Shown here: positions 1 through 12,749 of the stretch, one piece after another
Layout: each line of letters starts with the position of its first letter
Position numbering within the stretch: the stretch's first letter is position 1
Assembly (NCBI RefSeq): GCF_002443255.2
Contig: NW_019211456.1
Coordinates: 36,773,042 to 36,837,041 of the forward strand
From: Varroa destructor
Lineage: Eukaryota; Arthropoda; Arachnida; Mesostigmata; Varroidae
DNA: 64,000 nt
Direction: 5' to 3'
The notes under the pieces: model-generated
Databases searched by the model: none
What the model saw: only the letters and a program-made list of their open reading frames with translations
Told to the model about the DNA's origin: nothing
Program-made: the position numbers and the translations under genes

Positions 1-167
1 CTCTGCGCGGGTCCGATTGCGCAGAGCGGACTCTGCGTTATTCGAGGCTCAATACGGAAAGACGTGCTTTCTATTGGTAATGCTCGTTCTAGACACTGTA
101 TCGTCGTTGTAATAAGCTGCTTTTTTTGTTAACTTATTTTTGCATATGAAAAGACTAACTGTTAAAG
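1..167 (+). promoter_or_regulatory. probable 5' flank/5' UTR of the RCC1L gene
   Basis: This stretch lies immediately upstream of the proposed RCC1L start codon at 168. Its first 60 bases are relatively GC- and CpG-rich, with two copies of a CTCTGCG-type word, whereas 100-167 is T-rich. It is the likely promoter or leader, but I see no TATA box or clear initiator. The call is from position and composition only. Confidence 0.3.
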
Positions 168-3100
168 ATGCTTCGTACGTCTATGCAGTCAGGTGCTCGA
201 CTGGTGGTCATAGCAAAGGTGCTGTTTCCTCTGAAAGGGTACGTAATTTGTTTAAGATTCATTTGAGCGGAATATGTTATATCAGTTTTGCTGCTTTACA
301 CTCACAAGGTTCACGGAAAAACAGAACCACTAGCGCTGTTAAATTATTGCTGTAAAATAGCTGATTGAATAGACCCAACACTTTTTATAGAATTATTGTG
401 ATTATTATCTACATTGTTCTATTGTATAAAGTACAATAGTCAAAAACTGCTGACCTACTAAGAAGGAAAATCTCCGTAGATTATAACAAATTACTGGTAT
501 ATAGGTTTATGAAGTTTTCGCTGACTAAGCATTTTACGGGTATTTTCAGTGCAGTCGCCCTAGTCGGTTCCAATGATCGTGCTATTGTTTTCGCTAACCT
601 CACACATATTTGTATTTTGTGGCAGAAACACGAATCTCATCCAAGTGAGTTCTGATGCTCAGTATATAAGTCGAAGACAATTGCAGACATGCGCAGTTGA
701 CCTACAATGTTCCTCAATGGGATCCTTTAAACCGTTGGCCGAACGTGAGGTGCCTATTAGAAACGTCGGGTTACGGAAAGCCAAGCATAAGATAAGATGC
801 TATCTTTGGGGCGGCACCCATTCAGGCGCCCTTGGATGCGACCATTTCGTGAGTGTTAAACATATTCGTTCCATATGTCGAGCAGGAAGAAGAGCCTCAA
901 ACACTAATTCTGAAATAAAACTCATGTGGCAGATCAAAATTTGAACAGAATTAAAATAAATTGTGCATAGGCTAGTTGAACTCCATGTCGTTCGATCCTT
1001 TTCAGGAGGTAGGTAGGACATAGCAAGCTTTTTACACCTTTTTTCTCTCGATTGTAAAACATGCACTTGCGTAATCGTAGTAAAGCTGAAATCATCGAAA
1101 GGCAATGCGTTAAGTGGAACATACGTTTCCCATAAATTTAAAATTTCGATATCATCATTATTATGACCATCGGTGCACATTGTACCTGTATACTTATTTT
1201 TTCACATAAAAGGTAAGCCATTTTAACTATTTGTATTAAAATGAGCTTGCTATACTTAGTCTTTCAAAGGCGGTCAGAATATATATTCTACAAGATTGTA
1301 TGGATGAGTCTACGATAGTTATCTGGTGAACTTCCCCATTAGTTCAGAAAGTATGAAAAAATATAGGATGGTAAAATCTTTCACCTATCTAGTATATATG
1401 TATATATATATGTAATAACTAAAAATCTTTAAAATCATTTCAATGAATCCGTAAGCAAAATTATATCACACTTATACTTTCGTGTAACACGCCGTTATCG
1501 GTCTTAGGTGCGTCCCCTTAAGAAACACTTAAAACCACGGGAGGATCGTTGTAATCCATATCGACTGCGTTTTAGTGCAACCAATAGAGTGTTCCGTATT
1601 GCCTGTGGAAATGGTTTCACTGTATTCGGTGCAAAGCCAGAAGACACTGCCTGCAAATACCGGGTACGTTGACACACTGAGGGAGCGTAAGCGTTTGATT
1701 ATGTTTTTTTAACTTATTTGTAATTCGCATTATAATTGAACATTTTACGGCTCTAAACTGTATCTGCACACACGGCATACGTTCGATGCTTCAACTTAAA
1801 AGACTACGACATTTATGCTTTTTGCCATTATGAAGATTCATTAACATTATGCTTTCCGGTTTTCAATTAGGTATTTGGAACTGGTATAAATAAAGACTCG
1901 CAAATCGGCCTTCAACAGGCTCGAAGGGACGCACCGATGGAGCTTCTCACGCAACCTGTTCCCATCATATTACCCGAATCAGGGAGTTTTGATCATTTAG
2001 ATGTAAATACAAGGAATACGGCCATTGAAAATGGTAGTAAAGCCCCTTTCTGGAGTCCGATCCTTAGCCTTGGAGCCGGCCGAGCGCACACAGTGATTGT
2101 AACTTCTGATGCCGTGTACACGCTCGGTAATTTAGTTTAACGGTCCATAATTACGCCTGTTTAGCAATCAACTAATTTTCATTACTCTAAGTCTAAAGAA
2201 TACCATCATTTAGCCGTGTTTTGCATAACAGGTGTAACTAGATAGATTTTAAATTTTCTCTAGCTGAAAATACTAAAACGCAATTACATGCATCTCCGTA
2301 ACCTATGTTTAATACAGAAAATGTATCATGCAGACTCTTTTACTTTAAAATATGTATCTAAACAACCCCCAGTGTCTTTAGCTTTCGCCAAAATGTAAAC
2401 TACCAGCGTCCAAAAAGGGGCTGCGTTGATTCGTTCGATGTTTCTAACCGCAAAACTGCATTGGCATGGCATTTGATTCCCGCAGGTAACAATAGTTTAG
2501 GCCAGTGTGGACGTCCCATTATTGAGAATGAAAGCTATTTTGGTCGAGATCTTCTACACCGCGTTGAGGGTGATGGACTTAACAACGTAGTTAAAACCGT
2601 TTGTGGACTTGACCACACATTTTTCCTGACCGCTAGCGGAAAAGTATTTGCCTGCGGTTGGGGTGCCGATGGTCAGACCGGCCTAGGCCATTATAAAACT
2701 GTCGGTATACCGCAAGAAGTGCGTACCCTTAACGTTCCATTCCAGCAACATTCGTGCAATTTTCTCCTAAAGACATCATTTGCTTTACTGTTGTAGTTGC
2801 TCTTTGTTCGCATATTGTATCCCCATTCAAACCGTTGTTATTTAAACATGAACACTTTCGTCATGAGCAAAACAGTACATTTTAACGAAGCTCAAAATTA
2901 TATAATGACTGTACACGAATGTTGGCCGAAAGGTCAAGATAGTGGTCCATTATTAATTATCTATCTTTACAAGCAGGTGGGTGGGGATATAAGCGGAGAG
3001 CGCATCGTTCTTCTGTCAAGTCGGGCCGACTGTGTACTGGCTTTAAACGAAAAAGGCGACTTGTTCGGTTGGGGTAATAATGAGTATGGACAGCTACTGG

Positions 3101-4936
3101 GAGCCACTAAGGAGATGCAGTTGCATACGCCGAAACATATTAAGCTCAATAAGAAGTTGAAGGGTGCGGCGGCCGGGGGAAGCGCTTGTGTAGTCCTTGA
3201 CGGTAATTCACTAGTGTACCAGTAAACATTTTGAAGTTGTTTTTAATACTGTTAATGTGTTCATATTCAGAGTGTATGAAAATTGTTTCTAAGTCTGGCA
3301 AAATTATTTGGATAATGTATGAAAACGATTCCCTCCAGGTAAAACCTAAAAACGTAAAATAACTAGCAAAAGCGCTACTAGCATAACAGAGCCTCTAGTA
3401 AGAAGTCTTGAGACGTTGATCTTAAGCTTCAAACAAAGCAGACGACAAAATCGTTCCATGCAACGTGTTCTAAGTTTTAGTGTCAATGTAAGCGAAACCT
3501 CAAATTCATGAATCACTGGAAGAATGTTCTTATTTTGATTAGTAAGTAATCTAACAGTAAACAGAACGAGTAACAGAAAAGTTTTTCCTAATGTGGCTTA
3601 GTGTCTTGCATGTACGCTTTATAATGGATCAAAAAATTACCAGGACAGGTTCAGATTATAGACTCGAGGAGACCATTCCTATCATCCTATCATCATCGTG
3701 GTTGTCTGAGCCTTTATCTAACATCAATTTCCTTATTTTTTTTTTCTTTGCATCTAAATCATCTAATTGTCCAGAAAATGGCCAGGTGTTTAGTTGGGGC
3801 TATGGTGTCCTCGGACTTGGCCCAAAGGTTGAGCACTCCCGCAATCCACGCCTCATACCACCGCCGTTGTTCGGTGCGAACGAGCTGAACCCTGATAGTG
3901 TGCCGGTACGACTCGAAGCTGGAATGGCGAATTTCGCTGCGGTCACTAACAGAGGACATCTTTATACGTGGGGCCGAAACAATAATGGTTCTCTAGGCCT
4001 GGGTCACACAAAGTCTCAGATGTTTCCTCTTATGGTAAGAACACATGCAAAATATTTATTGCTCAATGTTTTCGGGCTGTAAAATTTCAGCTGGCGGACT
4101 TACCTATCTGGGATAGCGCAGATAATTAAACACATCTGAACGAACTAAGACTGCAGAAAATTAAAGCGCTCTCACATTTGAGACGAAGATACTGAAAGCT
4201 AGTGTACAACGATTTGGCAGATATTCTATTAAGTTACTTCGTCCTAGCGGTCGTTCATTATACCGTTTATTATACATGTTGAGTGTAAAATGAACACAAG
4301 GATCAGCGGTTAAAAATTTATATCGCATGATAAAAACAGATTGTGTATTTTATTAGTTCGATGTTAATGCGGAAGTGTTCCGTCTTTTACTCCAACGCCC
4401 TTTGAAAAAATATTTTTTTCAAAGGCCGTGTTGTATATCGCTACTAACGGATCTATCAATATTTTTTTTATCGCGTAAGCCTTCAAAGGCACCTACGTTG
4501 TCACACATATAATAACATGCGAGTACTATGTTATGTAAACAACTCTTTAAATAGAAACTAACGATGAGGGAAGGTTACTACGCCGATGTTTATTTTTTAA
4601 AGGCCAAAAGTAGTGGTGGCATTAGAAATGTTATTCAAGTTATAGATTTATCGAGTACTCTTTTTAGAACAGTTCTAACGTAATAGTATTGGCCCTTTGG
4701 CATACCGTACCCTTTGTATAATTAATGCACTGTAGTTGGATAAAGCTAACAATAGTTTGAATAATTTATCCAACATAATATATCTGTCTTTAATATAGAT
4801 CTAATGAATTTGGTAATCGAATGTTTCTTTTTAATTTCCTTTTCAATGCCATCATTAGGTCACTATCGCGGCCCAAGTTCGGGACATCTCAATGGGAGTC
4901 GACCATACGGCAGTGATCACACAATCATTTTGCTGA
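168..4936 (+). CDS. RCC1L: RCC1-like G-exchanging factor, mitochondrial (RCC1L/WBSCR16 orthologue), 8 exons
   Basis: Exons by hand: 168-238, 626-848, 1508-1663, 1871-2126, 2486-2718, 2977-3202, 3775-4034 and 4859-4936. All have GT-AG borders and the phases close to 1503 nt (500 aa plus TGA). The protein consists of RCC1 beta-propeller repeats. Family blocks seen in order are a GALG repeat start, VFGTGINKDSQIGLQQ, GAGRAHT, CGWGADGQTGLGHY, LFGWGNNEYGQL, FSWGYGVLGLGP, IPPPLFG with FAAVTNRG, and a final MGVDHTAVIT. These follow human RCC1L (464 aa) block by block. In other animals the protein sits at the mitochondrial inner membrane, acts on mitochondrial GTPase and ribosome function, and is reported to act as an exchange factor for OPA1. 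The first about 50 residues are Arg/Ser/Leu-rich with almost no acidic residues, which suits a mitochondrial presequence split over exons 1 and 2. The start at 168 is chosen because its exon ends at a GTACGT donor with the phase needed by exon 2. A start at 717 would lose the presequence. Confidence 0.92.
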
Positions 4937-4994
4937 CATTGGCAGTACTTAAATAACAACATGTTGCTGTTTGTAGATATACCTGCGTAGCATA

Positions 4995-5000
4995 AATAAA
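4995..5000 (+). terminator. candidate polyadenylation signal of RCC1L
   Basis: AATAAA lies 59 nt after the RCC1L stop codon. A second AATAAA lies at 5382-5387. Either could end the transcript. Sequence match only. Confidence 0.4.
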
Positions 5001-6958
5001 TGAAAGCAGGCCTTGTACTGTATTTGAGATTGAAGAAGTATTCACTATATAACGAATAACTTGGATGCAAAAGTAATTACGTGTTTGTAGGTGTTTTTAA
5101 AGATCGATTTAGTTTGTGAGTGTATTGTTCTTCGAAAAGAACCGATTTATTTTGAATCTCATAAGACTTAGATCTGGCTTAGTCACTTATAGATTACTAT
5201 GTGTGATAAATTAAACAGCAAAGAAAAATTACAGCACATATTTCTTGTTGTGTGCGTTGCATCGTCTCTGAGACCTTAATATGTATTGTTCAAGTAAAAT
5301 TTTGCCAGTCTAAAAGCAACGTGAGCTTTTTAACTCCAGAACGTTGGTTCTACGTATCAAGTAAAGGTTTGCGGTATATTTAATAAAATTGAATTCAATT
5401 GTATATATCAAACTTTATTCTCATGATACACTTATTAACTAAACGATGTATATGAAATTTGATTTCAATCCCAGAAAAGCAGCCCATGAAAATGGACAGC
5501 TGCTCTCTCTATGGCACTGAAATTCTGGTTAGCATTTCTATACTGTACATATTCATTCATTTTGCTTGGAGCCGTATGCGTCTGGGCCTAGTGTATAGTA
5601 AAGCGACATCACTATTCTGAAAAAATCAAGAGAAAATTTGAATGAACATCCTTTATTTATCCATAGTTGTGATTGTTTTTCTTCCAGCATGCATTGCAGT
5701 GCCATGCACGATGCATCTCTTGGCTGCTTACAGCTTAAGATCCACGTCTCTTCCAAGAGTATGTACTCAGTTGAGCCGTAGTCAACACACGGAACTGTAG
5801 GTCAAATGTTTTTAACACCCCCAGCAAAATAGACGATTAGTTCTTCTGTGATACGGCTATCCTCGATGGGTGCTTTTTTACATTTGCAGAGACCATTAGC
5901 GACGATATTTCAATGGATTCCGTCACTCTTAATGTAAACGATGTCTGGGTGCCGTCGACGGTGCATACGCGTTCAAGTACCAATTATCTGTGAGTTGATT
6001 GATCAAAATTACCATATGTGTAACTAATAACGAGTCGCCAGAACAAATATCGGCTGTTGTGATATCACACACCATACTGCTTTACATACCCTTCAAAACC
6101 TCATGGAACTTCAGTAGGAGCACGTAGGTATTATGGACAATAAGCTTGTACTTAAGGTTTTGATACTGCTGATGGTAATTGATATCATTAACTGATATTA
6201 TTACGACTCGTTCCACTTTTTGAACTTCTGCAAATAGAACTAACATTTTTTGTGACGTCGCCAAGAAAAGAAAATTTCGTCCGAATGGTCTGTGCAAATG
6301 ACATTGAATGAATGAGTTCCATTTTTCGACAAACTCTTTCGTCATCGACCACATCGTACAGCCTTCCTTGAGCATTACTTAAAAAAAATTACCTCTCATT
6401 CGGCGGATTTTCTAGTAGTTGAAGTGAGTTCTTTTCAGCCGTCTCTAAACTGCACTAATCGAATAAATCAACGACACATGTATTTGCTTGAACTTCGACA
6501 TGCATTGCGGCATCTCTGTTATTTGGCTGGGTACATTTCATGATTTCGTCACTAATATCTGTGAGCATAGCCTCCGGAAAGATTTACATCGGAGTGTAAA
6601 CCGTAATGTCGCAACGGGCCACAAAAATGACTTCATTCTCGGAAACGGAATACACAGGTGAAGTAGCAATAGTTTCAGATAGTTGTCATATAATCTCTGA
6701 AAACAAAACAGGAGACGGTATCGAAATAACGTTCACTTTCGACATCTAGTTATCTATAACAATTTATAAGGCTCCCCGCTTTGGGCATACGCCGGCTTTG
6801 AAATGAGTAATAGGGTTACCACTCCGTAAACTGATCATAGCTACAGCTTGAATCAGAAGTTTGACGCTTACTTCGAATTAAATGAAAATTCCTTTCTTTT
6901 AAATCAATCAGCAAGTTCTGGTTTTCTTATCAGAAACAGTAGCCCATTTGTATTGTGC

Positions 6959-6983
6959 TTAAATTACATTTAATGTAATTTAA
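6959..6983. repeat. short palindrome, 12-bp arms, 1-nt spacer
   Basis: TTAAATTACATT is followed by one T and its exact reverse complement. It is AT-rich and lies 63 bp upstream of the 42-bp perfect palindrome. It may be part of the same structured element or chance in AT-rich DNA. Confidence 0.5.
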
Positions 6984-7046
6984 AATATCGTAATACTTGG
7001 GATTTGTATCTGTTCCATGGGTATAAACCTTAAGGTACAATATGTC

Positions 7047-7088
7047 GTATAGATTCGAATCCTTCTATAGAAGGATTCGAATCTATAC
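7047..7088. repeat. perfect 42-bp palindrome with no spacer
   Basis: The 21-base half from 7047 to 7067 (beginning GTATAGATTCGAATCCTTC) is followed directly by its exact reverse complement, centred in CTATAG. Flanking bases no longer pair. It lies in the intergenic region about 330 bp upstream of the COMMD8 start codon. Such perfect, spacerless palindromes are unstable and usually young, and could come from a foldback insertion or a template-switch event. Confidence 0.85.
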
Positions 7089-7299
7089 TTTCAACCCACA
7101 CTCCAGCAAAAACCATTCGCTTTGCCTTTTTTATGGGACCATGTCATCAGAGCCTAAATAGTTCTTGTTAGTTAAGAGATATGCTATCTTCCTTGGTTTT
7201 TTTTTTACAAAACAGGTATGGTAAAGGCAAACGCATAATTTAGCCACAGTCATTGGTATTTACCGCGCGTATTTCGGATTAGAGTTTTAATTGAGAACA

Positions 7300-7420
7300 A
7301 GAAATAGCGGAATAATCGCCAATCCGGTGCAGTGAGGTATGCGCCATAGCAACGGTAGCGATTCCCTGTGCTAAGGCAGAGATCAGCCTTCCTCGCCGAT
7401 GTAAACAAACAGATTGACAA
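7300..7420 (+). promoter_or_regulatory. probable COMMD8 promoter/5' UTR
   Basis: The sequence becomes richer in GC and CpG just upstream of the COMMD8 ATG at 7421 and through its first exon (to about 7560), against AT-rich surroundings. It contains CCAATCC at about 7319-7325. Composition and position are the only evidence. Confidence 0.35.
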
Positions 7421-10400
7421 ATGGCGGCCGCCAGTCGAGGAACCGAATGGACTACTTTTTTAGAGAAACTTCCTTTGGAGCGAGCTGAGAAGGTAGGTTC
7501 TCGCAAGCGCGCGCACTGAAGTAACTCCATTGACATGCGAGGTGTCAGTGACGCGTAATATCCGGCTATACCGTTAGGCACTACGTAGAAAATAAACCGT
7601 GATTATTTCGCTCTCGACATAGGTTGCACTGCCTGATAAACGACTAGTGCTTTTTTATCCGTCAAATATATCGACAAGTGGCGTCGTAAAGTCTGATCAA
7701 ACTGGCGTAGAGCGGAAAAGATGGACCGGTGTGGTCTGAATAGAGAGGAAAAAGGACTAAGTTAATCTGTTCGCATTCAAGAACTTCAGTGCCTAAAAGA
7801 ATCTTGAAATCGATCAATAGTTGGATTGTTATACTATCGGTGAGACACACCCCCTTTATTTATACAGTAAAGACTGGCCCGATATGTCAGGCTTTGTTGA
7901 ACCGCTGAGGTGTGCCGCCGGTTAGGAACCTAGGCGATTATAATAACAACTCTGTTTCTTTTTGATAGAGGGAGGTTATATAATACCAAAGAAAATAAAA
8001 TTGGTGATCTCATCTCTACATATGAATATTATCCAAATGAGAGCTAATTATTTTGCTGTGTACCTGCCATATTAACGATCCAAAATTTATTTAGCTTAGT
8101 TAGTGTCATACGTGACCTGAAAATTCAATCTAAGTTGGCTGTTAGTAATACCCTTACATCTAGTACCAAGAAAAACAACTCGCACAATTCGCATTTTTTA
8201 AATATTGCAGCTTCTAAATGAGTTGGGTGAAAGCCTATCAGGGGTTCAGACCCGGGGACCGCAAGCAGAACATTACAATGAGCTGACACCTGAAGATTTT
8301 GAGAGGGGTACTCGAGCACTAAGTGATCTTTTCAAGAACCTTTGCCTACCTTCGTCACCAACGAAGACGCCAACTTCGAACGTGAGTTTTTCCAAAAGCT
8401 CTTTTCTAAATATATACTCTCATCGTTTGATCACGATTGAATTTTTAGCAAGCGTCTGTCCAAAATGGGTATAGCGCACAAAGTAAATACTAAGAATGTT
8501 GTATATATGAAACAGATATAGTAAAGCCGTCATTTCTATTAAAAACAAAAAAAAAAAACAACTGCTTATTGAAAAGTAATATAAGTAATTTGCAAAAAAA
8601 GTTTAGTCATCATGTAGAAATATATCATGATGGAGAGGTACTTCATATCACATTTCTTAAACCAATGAATTTGTATAAGCAAAGTGTTTTACCTATGAAC
8701 CTTTTCGTTAATAATGTTAGACATGAATTGAGACAAGGAATCTGGGTTTTATCAAACTGTGTAAGGTTGCAGGTTCTATGTACTTCAAATCATGCTTGGG
8801 TGTATCTATTTGGTTGCCGAACTAATTAGTTCTATACGTATTAAATAGATAACTAAGATAAATTTATTGAGGTTAAGATAAGGTTAAATTTGTGTACCGT
8901 TAGTGTATCTTAATGTATACAAAAGCTTTGCTTTATTATCCAAATAAACTGCAAGATAGCATAAACGAAGGAAAATTTTCGGTCAGTACCTAAAGACATA
9001 CTTCCAGACATCCAGGTTACGCCCATTGGGGGCACAGTACATCTTACGTTAATGGTCCAAGACAAACTCTTGCGGTCACTTGCCAGTATGGTCTGTTCCC
9101 AGCCAATACAACGAGATGTAGCATACATTAACAGCTGGCCTATTTAGTTAGCTGTCATGTCTTAAGCGAATCGAAAGCGGTTCCTTTGCTTGAGGGCCTC
9201 ACTGCAGTAATTTTTCAGTATTTGGTACTGCACTTAAGGATTCTTGTTGGTTTGTCGGGCATAACAAGACGCTTGCCTCTGAATTGATTGCATTTATTGT
9301 AGTTTGACGTTGAATGCGTTCCTATGTAATATAGGTACAGATAATGCAAAGCCAAGTTTGTTTCTCATAAGAGATTTCGAGTTTGTGCACTTCAAGTAGA
9401 TTAAACTGGTAACAGACTAATCGGAAGTTCATTTCAATACGTAGTGTGTAATGGATTAAGATTGAAAGGTCACAACGTACGAATTTTTTAAGCTAAGTTC
9501 GATAAGCTTGTTGTTAGGTGCACGTAAAAGCAAATCGACTGTTTTTAACAAAAAAAGTGGAGAACCTTTGCCAGTTCCGAGGCTTCGCCTAATTTCTAAG
9601 AGACAAAGTCCGATTGCTTGATGTCTTGTGTGAGCAACCATTGGTCTAAGTCCAGGCAATAATGATGATAGTTATTATTGTTATCTTCGTGAAGCATTGT
9701 CCTCAATTATAGAAGCGGTACGTGGCTATTGGATCTTGTACAGGAAATCAGACAAGAAAGCCTTGGCCAATAACTGAACCTCTCTATGACGTAAATGTTG
9801 TCTACTCAAGTACGTAACAAATGTATCTATGTGTATATATATGACGTCTGTTGTAGTGGAACGATTTACATACAAGTGCTACACCAATGTTATCCTTCAT
9901 TTTCAGTAATTCAACCTGGACGTTCTTCCATTTTCTGCAGGGTTCTCCAGGGCTTGCAATACCAATTGTAACGACTTCAAGTAATGTTTTGTGCTGTGTA
10001 TGCGTTGGACATGAAAGCTGATTCTTTGCTTTCATTTCAAACTAGCTATTCACGGTTAATTTGTGTGACGTAGCTAATCTCAAGCGTTATACACGGTCCC
10101 AATTAGTTTAACCATGTCGTTTTTATATTTATCCAATTCCTGAATCTTTTTTGCGCGTACTTTGCATAATTTTAAACAAATCTGATATTGCATGGACGGT
10201 ATGGTCGATATATTATTTTTAGTTTCAAAGACAACAATATCTGGTGTCTAGAACTGATCTGATTTGGAGATATCAAGGGCGACTGATTATGTTGTGCCGT
10301 TTTAAAGCTTGCTGCTTTTAATTACCTTTGAGGAACTCATTTTTACAGGAACATTTTTAAGTGCGTTTTAATTTTGACAAATACTCGCTAATAGATTCTT

Positions 10401-12695
10401 GGATTATCATTTTGCGGACTGAGCGCGTTAAGAATCGCTAAGCAAAATATGAATAAATAAATCAGTAAATGCAAGTTTTCTCCACGAATATGTGTTTTAT
10501 TATGTACAATAAATCTTCTTTATTACAATAATTACTAAATATGCAGTTTCAAGTGGACTGAAGCGACTGGTAGTGCGTTTGCTTGACTTTCAGATATGTT
10601 CATGCCAATGATAACTTCTGTTGAAACAGTATTAGCAAACGCTTCGGACGACACACGATTCAACCAAACGTAAAATGACGCCGTTCTAGAAATCAGTGTA
10701 TTAATATTATAACAAAGCGTCTCTGTGAAATATAGTTTAGATTTCCAGTAATCTTGGGTTTGTCATTATCTGTACAATCTATTATAATGTTCAATTATCT
10801 CTGACTCGTTGACGTAGCATCGATTATTAGATTTGTTTTAGTGTGACCTCTGTTTTATAATGCCCAGTAGTGGATATAACTCAGTATGTATTTTACCTGT
10901 ACAGGACCCGTGTACGACACGTTCGTAACTAACCCAAGGGTATGTTGTGATCATATTGAGTTGGTGTTAAGATCTTTCGATATCAAGTTCGGGAGTCATC
11001 AGTCAGTATTTTTCTCTTGACATAAAGTACAAATCGAATCTACTGGTTAGTGTGATTTATCAAGTTTTTAGCATCGAATATTTATATATCCGATTTGAGC
11101 AACATGCTTTAGCGCAAACATTATTGCCGTATAAACCACTATATAACGATTCTAATCTCAGAGTTTTATGGACGCATTTTACTCTGCAAATAATAAAAAG
11201 AGGTAAATAGATTTTATATTCGAACAAATCAACAAAATAATAGAAACAAAACACAGTACTGTCATTGAGTAGTGTAGTAAAAAAGTTTTGACATTAGTTA
11301 GTTAATCTTAAAGACGCGAAACTTGAAACACTTAAAAGAAAAACGAAAACGAAGCATCCCAATGGCATTACTTGTGGCTTGTTATTTGAGTCATAAGTGC
11401 TACAAACTGGGTCACAAGGCGAAAACACTCAATAGGTGGATACTACAAAATCATACACAGACGCGTATTCTAATAGTCCTCCCACGGGACTGGGGTTGCC
11501 TCTTGTAGAGTCCCCAGGTTTGTATTTTACTTTACCAAAATTGTCTACTGTTAAGATGAAACGGAACTTCAATGAACTACGTCTTCTCTATATCATTACC
11601 ATTTGGTCGAAATATAGTTGGAATGACTTTTCTTAATTTTTATTAATCATTACAAATAAATACGCTGTGTTGGCAGGCATCGTAATTTGGTTTACTGTAA
11701 GGCGGTCGTTTTTTTTGATGAAATACGGCTTTATTAGATAAATTTGTTTGTGCCTATAATATATTAAAAGACCTATCCAATTTTTTTGAATTTCCGCACA
11801 TATTTTGCGAGAGAAACCTAGATAAATTAGGTTAGCTGAAAAATATCAGAACCCCAGCTACTTTTACAGCTCCTTATCGCTCTCCAGATTCCCTATCATT
11901 TAACGTTGGCCAAATAAGCAGTTTGGCTAATAAAATGCTGATGTAAGGTATCGAAAATTTAGCTTTTTAATTGCCCTTCCTCCTTATTTGTCCTAGGGTG
12001 ACGGCAACGGCTTGCTATCAGTATCTATGGAACGCCTCTCGAGTCCATACAAAGAAAAACTTCGACAAGTGGTGCTTCGTCATGAAGAAAGGCTGCGGCT
12101 GAGGTTCCTGAGAGAAGGCTCTCTGCCTCAACGCGCTCTGGCGCACTTCGATTGGGAAGCAGAGGTGAATAGTTTGGTATACTGATGTAATGGCATTCAC
12201 ATACTTCCTAACGTGAAGATAAGATTGCGCTCTCAAGGGTGCCACAGCTAACACCTGTTTGTCTGGATCGATTATACAGTCCAATATTACTGAGCAGCAT
12301 GGCGAAAAGTGCGTACATTGCTTTAGAATATCACAATTATTTTCTACATCTTTACGTCGTTACTAATCCTTCGTTGCGTATATTTGGCTTGTTGTCTGTA
12401 TGTTTATTTTTATTGATCAACCATTGATTGGCGTGACGCTTAGGTGGTCGTTGCAAGCAGCGCGTTGTCCTCGCAGGAAACGCCTCTCGTTCGTCTTTCG
12501 CTAGGTTTTCTAGGTCCCGACGGAGAATCTGTTCGAAATGTCACACTGGAGATGCAGAGTCGTCAACTTGATCGAACGATCGAAGAACTCGAAGCCTGTA
12601 TTGAAGGGCGACTACCACTCGATGTCTCGGGCGGAACCCTAAAGAACTCTGAAATCGGATATGCAAATGGAGAGGTTCAACCTACTGACGATTAA
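7421..12695 (+). CDS. COMMD8: COMM domain-containing protein, COMMD8-like, 4 exons
   Basis: Exons are 7421-7492, 8211-8381, 11997-12164 and 12444-12695, giving 220 aa plus TAA. All three introns are phase 0 with GT donors and AG acceptors. The start sits in AATGGCGGCCGCC; its short exon (MAAASRGTEWTTFLEKLP) resembles the COMMD8 N-terminus (a short lead, then LQKLP). Residues 1 to about 130 form the helical HN region. The COMM domain begins at FDW (132-134) and contains PLVRLSLGF and VTLEMQSRQLDRTIEELEA, matching the human COMMD8 pattern of FDW, PLLSLHL and IEMSREELQNLIQSLEA. About 20 residues after the domain have no counterpart I recall. COMMD proteins form the hetero-decameric ring of the Commander complex, which recycles endosomal cargo with CCDC22/CCDC93 and Retriever. 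Family membership is firm. The COMMD8 subtype rests on the FDW-to-end alignment and the N-terminus. Confidence 0.85.
8382..11996. other. intron 3.6 kb of COMMD8, no gene recognised
   Basis: This AT-rich intron contains only short open frames on both strands with no motif I recognise. It has a typical GTGAGT donor and TCCTAG acceptor. Its size against the roughly 300-720 bp of the gene's other introns suggests old insertions, but I could not identify an element. Confidence 0.5.
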
Positions 12696-12743
12696 TAATA
12701 AAAACAATAATAGTACTATATTAATTGGTTCAATTGCACGATC

Positions 12744-12749
12744 AATAAA
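12744..12749 (+). terminator. candidate polyadenylation signal of COMMD8
   Basis: AATAAA occurs 49 nt after the stop codon. Another AATAAA at 12697-12702 almost touches the stop. The later one is the more plausible signal. Sequence match only. Confidence 0.4.

Larger units (their letters stand above)
5001..7300. other. intergenic region between RCC1L and COMMD8 with decayed coding-like sequence and palindromes
   Basis: I find no intact gene. The minus strand at about 6082-6700 carries short open stretches with amino-acid-like composition (for example EFVEKWNSFIQCHLHRPFG and DEIMKCTQPNNRDAAMHVEV) in different frames broken by stops, so this may be an old transposon or pseudogene. Two palindromes (6959-6983 and 7047-7088) lie near its end. 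Family not recognised. Confidence 0.3.
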
